DNA from: Bacillota bacterium
Lineage (GTDB): Bacteria > Bacillota > Bacilli > Lactobacillales > Enterococcaceae
Length of the DNA: 5,066 nt
Direction: 5' to 3'
NCBI GenBank assembly: GCA_023389005.1
Contig: JAEWFE010000204.1
Location: 1-5,066 of the forward strand
The notes under the pieces were generated by a model. It was not told the origin of the DNA, did no database searches, and worked only from the letters and a program-made list of their open reading frames with translations. Each line of letters opens with the position of its first letter. The first letter of the stretch is position 1. Positions 1-5,066 of the stretch are shown here, in pieces. Position numbers and translations under genes: made by a program.

Positions 1-262
1 GTTTGAATGTCGTAAAATAAGCAAGTAATACTTGGAATATAGACCAAATCAAGGCGACTACGATAAATAAAAGTAATTGATTTTGAATTCGCAAATCAGA
101 TAAATTGACAATAATGGCGGCAGGAAGTGTCACATAGACAATAATTCTCGACAAAACATCGCTATCTTTTTTAGTTAATATGCGCCATCTTTTTAGTAAA
201 TATCCTAAAATAATAATGCCAAATAAACTTCCTGATTGTAATAACACTTGCCATAAATTCAC
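1..262 (-). CDS. AEC-family permease, N-terminal fragment (runs off the window)
   Basis: I translated the minus strand from 262 and found 87 codons open to the window edge; the rest of the gene lies to the left. The peptide begins (V/M)NLWQVLLQSGSLFGIIILG and looks like the N-terminus of an auxin efflux carrier (AEC, malate permease-like) transporter. It has a first membrane segment at about residues 5-24, a short basic loop (KRWRILTKKD, 24-33), a second segment at about 38-56 with the family-like stretch SRIIVYVTLPAAI around Pro47, and a third at about 62-83. Family members are integral membrane transporters of about 300 residues that carry organic acids or other small anions; the substrate cannot be told here. 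The start is taken as GTG at 262, with AGGTG at 278-274 as a possible but distant ribosome binding site. GTG at 247 is an alternative, preceded by AGAGGTG at 266-260. An ATG at 254-252 has better spacing from that AGAGGTG, but it is in another frame that stops after 27 codons. The family call rests on pattern recognition from a short fragment. Confidence 0.72.
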   Translation of the reverse strand, partial: MNLWQVLLQSGSLFGIIILGYLLKRWRILTKKDSDVLSRIIVYVTLPAAIIVNLSDLRIQNQLLLFIVVALIWSIFQVLLAYFTTFK

Positions 263-266
263 CTCT

Positions 267-303
267 AAAAAAACACCTATGGACGATATGTCACAATAGG
301 TGT
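267..303 (-). terminator. Rho-independent terminator of the DUF1269 gene
   Basis: On the minus strand an 8-bp stem, ACACCTAT (303-296) with ATAGGTGT (280-273), encloses a 15-nt loop that can itself form a 3-bp GAC/GTC helix (292-290 with 284-282). Seven T residues (273-267), the first of them the last base of the stem, form the tract. It begins 22 nt after the stop codon of the upstream gene. The T-tract ends only 4 nt before the predicted GTG of the permease, so the element also lies in that gene's leader. Confidence 0.85.
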
Positions 304-322
304 CATTTTGCTTGATACTTTC

Positions 323-351
323 ATTCTATTCTTCTACTTTATCCTTTTCAA
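323..351 (-). promoter_or_regulatory. Putative sigma-A promoter for the AEC permease, inside the 3' end of the DUF1269 gene
   Basis: On the minus strand TTGAAA (351-346) and TAGAAT (328-323) are separated by exactly 17 nt. Each hexamer matches the vegetative consensus at five of six positions. The -10 hexamer includes the TAG stop codon of the upstream gene. The predicted transcription start is near 316, giving a leader of about 50 nt that would contain the terminator at 267-303. This is a sequence match only, and AT-rich DNA yields such matches by chance. Confidence 0.45.
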
Positions 352-853
352 GCACTTCTTCGTGTTTTTGTTTCATTTCTTTAACTTCTTCTTGGATATC
401 ATCATAATCAAAACGAGTAATCGCACCATGTAATTCATTCATTACAATTGTATTTAGCACTTCATTATCTTCCTCTTCGTAATACATTAAGAGTCCAGTC
501 TGTCCTGCAGTGATTTGCTTAGAAATTTCATCAAAAATGGTTTGTGTGTCTTTTTGCTCACTTGCAGAAATACCTGCAGCAACCAAGTCACCTAAGATCC
601 AGCCAAATAAGACACCTAATGGCCCCCCTAAAATTCCTACAAGCATACCAATAAAACCACCACGATTCAAGTTACTTGCCGTTTGTAAATCTATTAAATC
701 TTTAATGGAAAAATGTTTGTCATCCTCACTTTTTTCTACAACTGCCAATTGATGAATCTGATAGGCACTTCCCTGATTATTTTTGATTTTCGAAAAAGCT
801 TCATAAGCGATACTATTTTGATCAAACACCATTACTGCTACTCTTTTTGTCAT
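326..853 (-). CDS. DUF1269-type protein with a glycine zipper, function unknown
   Basis: This encodes a 175-residue protein. It opens with MTKRVAVMVFD and an alpha/beta-looking region (about 1-60). A hydrophobic glycine-rich segment follows (about 65-97), in which glycines recur every four residues: 65, 69, 73, 77 and then 76, 80, 84, 88. A second soluble part (about 98-145) and a highly charged Glu/Lys tail (about 150-175) that could form a coiled coil complete it. This order matches my knowledge of the DUF1269 family, small proteins whose glycine zipper may insert into or associate with the membrane; no biochemical function is established to my knowledge. I start it at 853 because the Shine-Dalgarno GAGAGG (868-863) is 9 nt from this ATG but directly touches the upstream in-frame ATG at 862. 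It probably forms its own transcript, with a terminator just after the stop and the tyrS terminator upstream. A structural or stress role is possible but nothing here shows it. Confidence 0.82.
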   Translation of the reverse strand: MTKRVAVMVFDQNSIAYEAFSKIKNNQGSAYQIHQLAVVEKSEDDKHFSIKDLIDLQTASNLNRGGFIGMLVGILGGPLGVLFGWILGDLVAAGISASEQKDTQTIFDEISKQITAGQTGLLMYYEEEDNEVLNTIVMNELHGAITRFDYDDIQEEVKEMKQKHEEVLEKDKVEE

Positions 854-862
854 TGTATACAT

Positions 863-868
863 CCTCTC
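863..868 (-). promoter_or_regulatory. Ribosome binding site that sets the DUF1269 gene start
   Basis: GAGAGG on the minus strand directly touches ATG 862 and lies 9 nt before ATG 853. A ribosome bound here could not use 862 with normal spacing, so 853 is preferred. Confidence 0.7.
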
Positions 869-946
869 ATTTTAATACTGAAAAGATCACATAATGATTT
901 CGCAAAAAACTTACACATACTTTATCTAGCAATCTTCTCAGCTAAT

Positions 947-976
947 AATATATCATGTCATTCATTCGTATTCGAA
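947..976 (-). promoter_or_regulatory. Possible promoter of the DUF1269 gene
   Basis: The minus strand shows an extended -10, TG-A-TATATT (TG at 955-954, hexamer 952-947). The candidate -35, TTCGAA (976-971), is poor and lies 18 nt upstream. The predicted start near 940 leaves a leader of almost 90 nt. The -35 overlaps the T-tract of the tyrS terminator. No better pair was found between the tyrS terminator and the gene start. Confidence 0.35.
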
Positions 977-1002
977 AAAGGTAGGCTAAAAAGTAACCTA
1001 CC
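975..1002 (-). terminator. Rho-independent terminator of tyrS
   Basis: On the minus strand GGTAGG (1002-997) pairs with CCTACC (985-980). The stem extends inward past one A/C mismatch by two further A-T pairs. It is followed by TTTTT (979-975). It starts 8 nt after the tyrS stop codon, a typical position. The plus strand lacks a comparable T-run, so termination is expected mainly for tyrS. Confidence 0.82.
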
Positions 1003-1010
1003 AAATTATT

Positions 1011-2270
1011 TTAAAATTGTAATAAGAAGTATTTTTTCTTTCCACGACGTAATACAACCATATCACCAATCTTATCTACATCTGAAAGTTGGTATTCTAA
1101 ATCTTGGACACGTTCACCATTAATGTAAATCGCACCATTTTGTAAATCTTCACGTGCTTGACGTTTAGATTGTACCAGTCCAGACACTACTAACACTTCT
1201 AATAATTTCAAATCAGCATCTTGTGGGACTGTATAGCTAGGCACACCTTTGAAACCTTGTTTGATTTCAGAAACGGATAATTCTTTAATATTCCCACTGA
1301 ATAATGCTTGTGAAATGTGCACTGCTTGCTCGTAAGCTTCTTTTCCATGTACTAAAGTCGTCACTTCTTTGGCTAAAGCTTTTTGAGCTACACGTGTTTC
1401 TGGTGCAGCAGTAAATTCTTTTTCAATTTCTGCGATTTCATCTAGACTCAAGAAAGTAAAGTATTTCAAGAATTTAATCACATCACGGTCATCGGTATTA
1501 ATCCAGAATTGGTAGAACTCGTATGGGGTTGTTTTTTCAGCATCCAACCATACTGCATTCCCTTCAGATTTACCAAATTTAGTACCATCAGCTTTCGTAA
1601 TTAAAGGCATGGTTAAAGCAAACCCTTGGACATCACGTTCTCGACGCATTAACTCAATACCAGAAGTAATATTACCCCACTGATCAGAACCACCTAATTG
1701 TAATAAGCAGCCGTAATTATCATATAACTTTAAGAAATCATAAGCTTGTAATAATTGGTAAGCAAATTCAGTATATGAAATACCTGTTTCGATACGGCGT
1801 TTGACACTTTCTTTGCTCATCATGTAGTTAATTGTAAAGTTTTTACCAACATCACGTAGAAAGTCAATCATGCTTAACTTTCCTAACCACTCATAATTGT
1901 TTGCGATAATGGCAGGATTTTCTTCATTATCAAAATCAATAAAGCGTGAAAGTTGGTTTTTAATACTTTGAGACCAATTTTGGACGGTTTCTAAAGTGTT
2001 TAATTGACGTTCTTGATCTTTAAATGAAGGATCCCCAATCATTCCTGTTCCCCCACCAACTAAGGCAATCGGTACATGACCATGTTGTTGGAAGCGACGT
2101 AACATTAAGATAGGTAACAAATGACCAATATGCAAACTATCTGCAGTTGGATCAAAACCCACATACAATTTAACAGACTCTTCGTTTAAATGTTTCACTA
2201 GAGCATCTTCGTCTGTGGTTTGATAGACTAGACCTCTTTCCTTTAATTCTTGAAATAAGTCCGCTGTCAT
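1011..2270 (-). CDS. tyrS: Tyrosyl-tRNA synthetase (class I)
   Basis: Cytoplasmic enzyme that activates tyrosine with ATP and charges tRNA-Tyr. The 419-residue product has the length I know for the Bacillus/Geobacillus TyrS type. Counted from Met at 2270, it has the tyrosine-pocket segment KLYVGFDPTADSLHIGH with the HIGH signature at 47-50, GGGTGMIGDP at about 72-81, and the tyrosine-binding stretch YTEFAYQLLQAYD with Tyr171, Gln175 and Asp178. GGSDQWGNI follows at about 193-201, then the KFGKS signature at 231-235. A C-terminal S4 RNA-binding domain (about 353-416) contains SGLVQSKRQAREDLQNGAIY. No key residue is missing. An in-frame GTG at 2279 would add three residues, but it overlaps the AAGGAG ribosome binding site, so ATG 2270 is preferred. 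It is divergent from the PBP gene and has its own terminator. Many Firmicute tyrS genes are controlled by a T-box; the conserved T-box sequence is absent from the 220-bp upstream region. Confidence 0.97.
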   Translation of the reverse strand: MTADLFQELKERGLVYQTTDEDALVKHLNEESVKLYVGFDPTADSLHIGHLLPILMLRRFQQHGHVPIALVGGGTGMIGDPSFKDQERQLNTLETVQNWSQSIKNQLSRFIDFDNEENPAIIANNYEWLGKLSMIDFLRDVGKNFTINYMMSKESVKRRIETGISYTEFAYQLLQAYDFLKLYDNYGCLLQLGGSDQWGNITSGIELMRRERDVQGFALTMPLITKADGTKFGKSEGNAVWLDAEKTTPYEFYQFWINTDDRDVIKFLKYFTFLSLDEIAEIEKEFTAAPETRVAQKALAKEVTTLVHGKEAYEQAVHISQALFSGNIKELSVSEIKQGFKGVPSYTVPQDADLKLLEVLVVSGLVQSKRQAREDLQNGAIYINGERVQDLEYQLSDVDKIGDMVVLRRGKKKYFLLQF

Positions 2271-2278
2271 ACTATTCA

Positions 2279-2284
2279 CTCCTT
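2279..2284 (-). promoter_or_regulatory. Ribosome binding site that sets the tyrS start
   Basis: AAGGAG on the minus strand is 8 nt upstream of ATG 2270. Its last G is also the first base of the in-frame GTG at 2279, which makes GTG unusable with this site. Confidence 0.85.
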
Positions 2285-2311
2285 CAAATTTTCCTTGTAT
2301 TCAATCATTTC

Positions 2312-2350
2312 ATGTATCAGCTTTAGTAAAAACATCTTACTAAAATACAT
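2312..2350 (-). promoter_or_regulatory. Bulged hairpin in the tyrS 5' leader
   Basis: In the minus-strand RNA, ATGTAT (2350-2345) pairs with ATACAT (2317-2312) and TTTAGTAA (2344-2337) pairs with TTACTAAA (2329-2322). The result is 14 base pairs interrupted only by a 4-nt one-sided bulge (GCTG, 2321-2318) and closed by a 7-nt loop. No T-tract follows, so it is not an intrinsic terminator. It starts at about the predicted tyrS transcription start. It could protect the mRNA 5' end, bind a regulator as RNA, or act as a DNA palindrome. Confidence 0.5.
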
Positions 2351-2356
2351 AAACAT

Positions 2357-2385
2357 ATCATAACTTAAATTTGATAGAAAGAAAA
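2357..2385 (-). promoter_or_regulatory. Putative tyrS promoter
   Basis: The minus strand has TATGAT (2362-2357, five of six matches to the -10 consensus). A weak -35, TTTTCT (2385-2380), lies 17 nt upstream. The predicted start near 2350 gives a leader of about 80 nt. The -10 is the best in the region on this strand, and the -35 is unconvincing. Confidence 0.4.
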
Positions 2386-2435
2386 GGTTTTTCCAATGAT
2401 TTCACTGTTTTTTTCTTGAAAGAATAGATAATTAT

Positions 2436-2464
2436 TATCCATTTACTTAAAACTTTGCTATAAT
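2436..2464 (+). promoter_or_regulatory. Promoter of the class A PBP gene
   Basis: A perfect extended -10, TGCTATAAT, occupies 2456-2464 (TG at 2456-2457, TATAAT at 2459-2464). The -35 position 17 nt upstream reads TATCCA (2436-2441), a weak match, which is common for extended -10 promoters. Transcription would begin near 2471, a few bases before the AGGAGGTG ribosome binding site at 2478-2485. Confidence 0.72.
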
Positions 2465-2490
2465 AGTAGAAGATTTTAGGAGGTGTTGAT

Positions 2491-4932
2491 ATGGCTTCAA
2501 ATAAACAACCCAAAAAGAAGAAAAAATCCAAAGAGAAAATCGATAATTATCAAATTTTTAATATTACAGTTCGTGTAACGCAATCATTATTTTTAGTCTT
2601 TATCTCATTTCTATTACTCCTTGCTGCTTTAGGTACCGGCATCGGGATGGGATATTTTGCTTTTTTAGTTGAGGATACCAAAATCCCTAGCAAGGTAGAA
2701 CTCCAACAAGACTTAGGCGATATCACGCAAACATCTAAACTTGTTTATGCTAATGGAAATACTATCAGTAATATTCGTTCTGATTTACGTCGAACCAATG
2801 TTGCTTCAAACCAAATATCGCCACTATTGAAAAAAGCAGTTGTTGCTACTGAAGATGAATATTTTTATAAACATCATGGTGTTGTACCAAAAGCAGTTGT
2901 TAGAGCGCTACTATCCGAAGCAATTGGTGGCGGCGGTGGCGGTGGTTCTACGTTAACCCAACAATTGGTGAAACAACAAATTTTATCAAGCGAAACAACC
3001 TTTAAACGTAAAGCGAATGAAATCTTGTTGGCTTTGGAAGTCGAGAAAAACTTTTCTAAAGATGAAATTATTACGATGTATTTAAATGTTTCTCCTTTTG
3101 GACGCAATAATCATGGGCAAAATATTGCTGGTGTCAAAGAAGCTGCAATGGGAATTTTCGGGAAGAACGCCAGTGATTTAAACTTGCCACAGGCTGCCTT
3201 TATTGCTGGGCTACCACAAAGTCCAATCATCTATAGTCCTTATACGAATGATGGTCAGCTAAAAAATGATTTTACTTATGGTCTTAAGCGAAAAAATGTC
3301 GTCTTGTTTAGCATGTATCGCAATCATGATATTACGAAGAAAGAATATGAAGAAGCGAAGAACTATGATATTACGAAGGACTTCCTACCACCAAGTCAAG
3401 CACAAAATACTTCATATGGCTATTTATATGATACCGTGATGTCACAGGCCATTGATATTATCGTAAATCAGCTTGCTACAAAAGATGGTCTAACAGAATC
3501 ACAATTGACAGATGATGATGTATACAATGAATATGCACGCACAGCTCAAGATACGCTCGCAAATGGGGGTTATACCATTCAAACAACAATCGATGAAGGA
3601 ATCTATCAAGCGATGCAACAAGCGGTCAATGATTATGGTAGCTATCTTGATACGAATTACAATGATCCTGTTGAAGTTGGAAATGTCTTAATGGATAATG
3701 CAACCGGAAGAATTCTAGGCTTTGTTGGTGGTCGTAATTACAATCAAAATCAGTTTAATCACGCCTTTGATGCCAAACGCCAAGCTGGTTCTACCATTAA
3801 ACCGGTACTTGTATATGGTCCTGCAATTGACTTAGGCTTAATGGGGTCAGAAAGTCGCGTATCTGACTATGCAACCTCTTGGAAAACCGGTGATGATGCA
3901 GGTAAAGAGATTGTCAATGCTACAAATAAAGGAAGCAATACTTTCCAAACTGTACGAGAAGCTTTAAACTGGTCGAACAATATTCCTGCTTACAATATTT
4001 ATCAAGAAGTATTAAATGAGACTGGTGATAAAAATTTTGTATACAATAACTATCTATCAAAAATGAATTATCCTGCTTCTGATATTTGGCAATATGAATC
4101 TGCACCATTGGGAGTAGCCACGCTTTCAGTAGTTTCTCAAACAAATGGCTTCCAGACTTTGGCCAATCACGGAATATATCAAAAGGGCTATTTAATCGAA
4201 GCCATCACTAATTCAAAAGGTAAAAAAATCTATAAACATAAGCAAAATCCTGTTCGAGTATTCTCTGAAGCAAGTGCAAGTATCATGAATGATTTAATGC
4301 GCAGTGTCTTACAGGCGCAAATAACTACAAGCTATAAAACTGATTTAAGTAGTCTGAATGCATCTTTAGCTAATTTAGACTGGGTCGGTAAAACGGGATC
4401 TACGAATGATTGGGCTGATTCATGGTTAGTAGTCTCCACACCAAAAGTGACTATCAGCAGTTGGTCAGGGTATGAAGATAATCGCCCTTCTGATAGTAAT
4501 GCAGGTAGACGTACTTCTCTTTATTTGGCAAACTTAGTCAATCGTATTTATCAAGTGAGTCCTGAAGTTTTTGGCACAAATGAAAAATTCACTTTAGCTG
4601 ATAGTGTCAAAAAGGAAAAAGTATCTAAGTTTACGGGGCAAAAGAATCAAGGAACCGTTAAAATTGGCAATACGGAATGGAAGAGCTTTGGTGAGGAAAC
4701 CACTTCACTTTGGGCGAAAAATGGGCCAGTTGATACTACCTTCAGATTCGGCATTGGTGGTACAGATGAAAATTACCAAGATTATTGGAAAAAACTTACT
4801 CCTGCCAAAAAAGAAGAAAATAATAAAGATAAAGAGTCTAAAGAAAAGACTGAAAAAGAAAATAAAGACGAAAATGCTAATCAAGAAGATAGCGAGCAAG
4901 AGGAAAAGAACGAGGATAAAAAGACTGATTAA
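2491..4932 (+). CDS. pbp1b: Class A penicillin-binding protein, PBP1b-like (glycosyltransferase/transpeptidase)
   Basis: Bifunctional, membrane-anchored peptidoglycan synthase of 813 residues. It polymerises lipid II into glycan and cross-links peptide stems outside the membrane. A Lys-rich cytoplasmic tail (1-17) and one membrane segment (about 32-58) lead into a GT51 domain. There, EDEYFYKHHG (121-130) carries catalytic Glu121, GGSTLTQQL (151-159) is motif 2, RKANE is at 173-177, and KDEIITMYLN is at 190-199. The transpeptidase domain (about 390-690) has all three penicillin-binding motifs: STIK (434-437, catalytic Ser434), SNN (495-497) and KTGS (634-637). A C-terminal extension follows, ending in a Lys/Glu/Asn/Asp-rich tail (about 771-813). 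The start is firm: AGGAGGTG ends 5 nt before ATG. The gene is divergent from tyrS, the arrangement I recall for streptococcal pbp1b, and this supports the symbol, but another class A name may be used in this genus. Seven consecutive glycines (146-152) adjoin motif 2. The ORF is intact. Confidence 0.95.
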   Translation: MASNKQPKKKKKSKEKIDNYQIFNITVRVTQSLFLVFISFLLLLAALGTGIGMGYFAFLVEDTKIPSKVELQQDLGDITQTSKLVYANGNTISNIRSDLRRTNVASNQISPLLKKAVVATEDEYFYKHHGVVPKAVVRALLSEAIGGGGGGGSTLTQQLVKQQILSSETTFKRKANEILLALEVEKNFSKDEIITMYLNVSPFGRNNHGQNIAGVKEAAMGIFGKNASDLNLPQAAFIAGLPQSPIIYSPYTNDGQLKNDFTYGLKRKNVVLFSMYRNHDITKKEYEEAKNYDITKDFLPPSQAQNTSYGYLYDTVMSQAIDIIVNQLATKDGLTESQLTDDDVYNEYARTAQDTLANGGYTIQTTIDEGIYQAMQQAVNDYGSYLDTNYNDPVEVGNVLMDNATGRILGFVGGRNYNQNQFNHAFDAKRQAGSTIKPVLVYGPAIDLGLMGSESRVSDYATSWKTGDDAGKEIVNATNKGSNTFQTVREALNWSNNIPAYNIYQEVLNETGDKNFVYNNYLSKMNYPASDIWQYESAPLGVATLSVVSQTNGFQTLANHGIYQKGYLIEAITNSKGKKIYKHKQNPVRVFSEASASIMNDLMRSVLQAQITTSYKTDLSSLNASLANLDWVGKTGSTNDWADSWLVVSTPKVTISSWSGYEDNRPSDSNAGRRTSLYLANLVNRIYQVSPEVFGTNEKFTLADSVKKEKVSKFTGQKNQGTVKIGNTEWKSFGEETTSLWAKNGPVDTTFRFGIGGTDENYQDYWKKLTPAKKEENNKDKESKEKTEKENKDENANQEDSEQEEKNEDKKTD
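2926..2946 (+). repeat. Seven-codon glycine run (GGY triplet repeat) in the PBP gene
   Basis: Seven consecutive GGT/GGC codons encode Gly146-Gly152, directly before the STLTQQL part of glycosyltransferase motif 2. Four codons are GGT and three GGC, so the tract is not a perfect microsatellite. It is still the most GC-rich spot in an AT-rich gene and could vary in length by slippage in steps of one codon. Confidence 0.8.
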
Positions 4933-5066
4933 TATGCAAAAAGAGGCTGACCCAAAAGTATTTTAGCAAGATAATTAAAAAAAGAAATCCTTATGATGAA
5001 ATAAATAATTAATAAAAGACAAAGAAAATCCGAATGTTCAACTTGATTACTCATGAAGTCAACAAT
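4933..5066. other. Gene-free 3' region with a possible arm of a dispersed repeat
   Basis: No ORF with a ribosome binding site lies here. A stretch reading AGAGGCTGACCCAAAAGT (4942-4959, preceded by an A-run) resembles the GAGGCTGGGACAAAA-type intergenic repeats and terminators I recall from enterococci and other Lactobacillales. Here, however, it reads GACCC rather than GGGAC. No complementary arm occurs before the window ends, and no GC-rich hairpin with a T-tract follows the PBP stop codon. The PBP gene's terminator is therefore either beyond 5066 or formed with a distal arm. The repeat assignment is from memory. Confidence 0.35.

Noticed and set aside
171..254. Minus-strand ATG at 254 with ideal spacing from AGAGGTG, giving a 27-residue peptide
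   Set aside because: Its frame ends quickly and has no recognisable character, while the overlapping frame from GTG 262 reads as a transporter through the window edge. A sequencing error at this start cannot be excluded, but no indel is needed.
713..1123. Plus-strand ORF of 136 codons across the end of tyrS and the DUF1269 gene start
   Set aside because: It runs antisense through two well-supported genes and both regulatory sites, has no ribosome binding site, and its peptide looks like random AT-rich translation.
2413..2424. Short inverted repeat TTCTT-GA-AAGAA between the divergent promoters
   Set aside because: Five-base arms are expected by chance in such AT-rich DNA and it overlaps no promoter element. 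A similar GAAAA/TTTTC pair at 2381-2393 is equally weak.
2271..2490. T-box riboswitch expected upstream of tyrS
   Set aside because: The conserved T-box sequence (AGGGTGGNACCGCG type) and a terminator/antiterminator pair are not present on the minus strand here, and the region is too short.
4604..4966. Plus-strand 120-codon ORF in another frame at the end of the PBP gene
   Set aside because: It is a Lys/Arg-rich shadow of the A-rich PBP tail, without its own ribosome binding site.
4934..4966. Ten-codon ORF MQKEADPKVF after the PBP stop
   Set aside because: No ribosome binding site, and it falls in the repeat-like motif; too short to support.

Overview
The window is an AT-rich chromosomal segment from a low-GC Gram-positive bacterium, most likely of the order Lactobacillales and plausibly an Enterococcus or close relative. 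The evidence is AT-rich codon use, strong AGGAGG-type ribosome binding sites, a Bacillus-type 419-residue tyrosyl-tRNA synthetase, and a class A penicillin-binding protein divergent from tyrS. As I recall it, that pairing is also found in streptococci (tyrS beside pbp1b). The species cannot be fixed from the sequence alone. No mobile element, CRISPR array, tRNA, rRNA or defence gene is visible.

Layout from left to right. Positions 1-262 (minus strand) hold the N-terminal 87 codons of an AEC-family (auxin efflux carrier) permease, cut by the window edge. Positions 263-325 hold a rho-independent terminator that lies directly against the permease start codon. A promoter-like sequence sits just upstream, at the end of the next gene. 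Positions 326-853 (minus) encode a 175-residue DUF1269-type protein with a regular glycine zipper. Positions 854-1010 carry the tyrS terminator and a possible promoter for the DUF1269 gene, and these two overlap. Positions 1011-2270 (minus) are tyrS. Positions 2271-2490 are a divergent intergenic region with a promoter on each strand and a bulged 14-bp hairpin at the predicted 5' end of the tyrS mRNA. No T-box is present there. Positions 2491-4932 (plus) encode a complete bifunctional class A PBP (PBP1b-like). Positions 4933-5066 hold no gene. They begin with a motif resembling one arm of a dispersed Lactobacillales intergenic repeat, and no terminator hairpin is visible.

The genes look like ordinary housekeeping units with separate transcription: translation (tyrS), peptidoglycan synthesis (the PBP), an uncharacterised membrane-interacting protein and a transporter. 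The points most worth checking are regulatory: a possible attenuator ahead of the permease, the 5' hairpin of tyrS, a seven-glycine run beside glycosyltransferase motif 2 of the PBP, and the truncated repeat at the right edge. Two start codons were moved inward (tyrS to 2270, the DUF1269 gene to 853), because the upstream in-frame starts overlap or abut the Shine-Dalgarno sequence.
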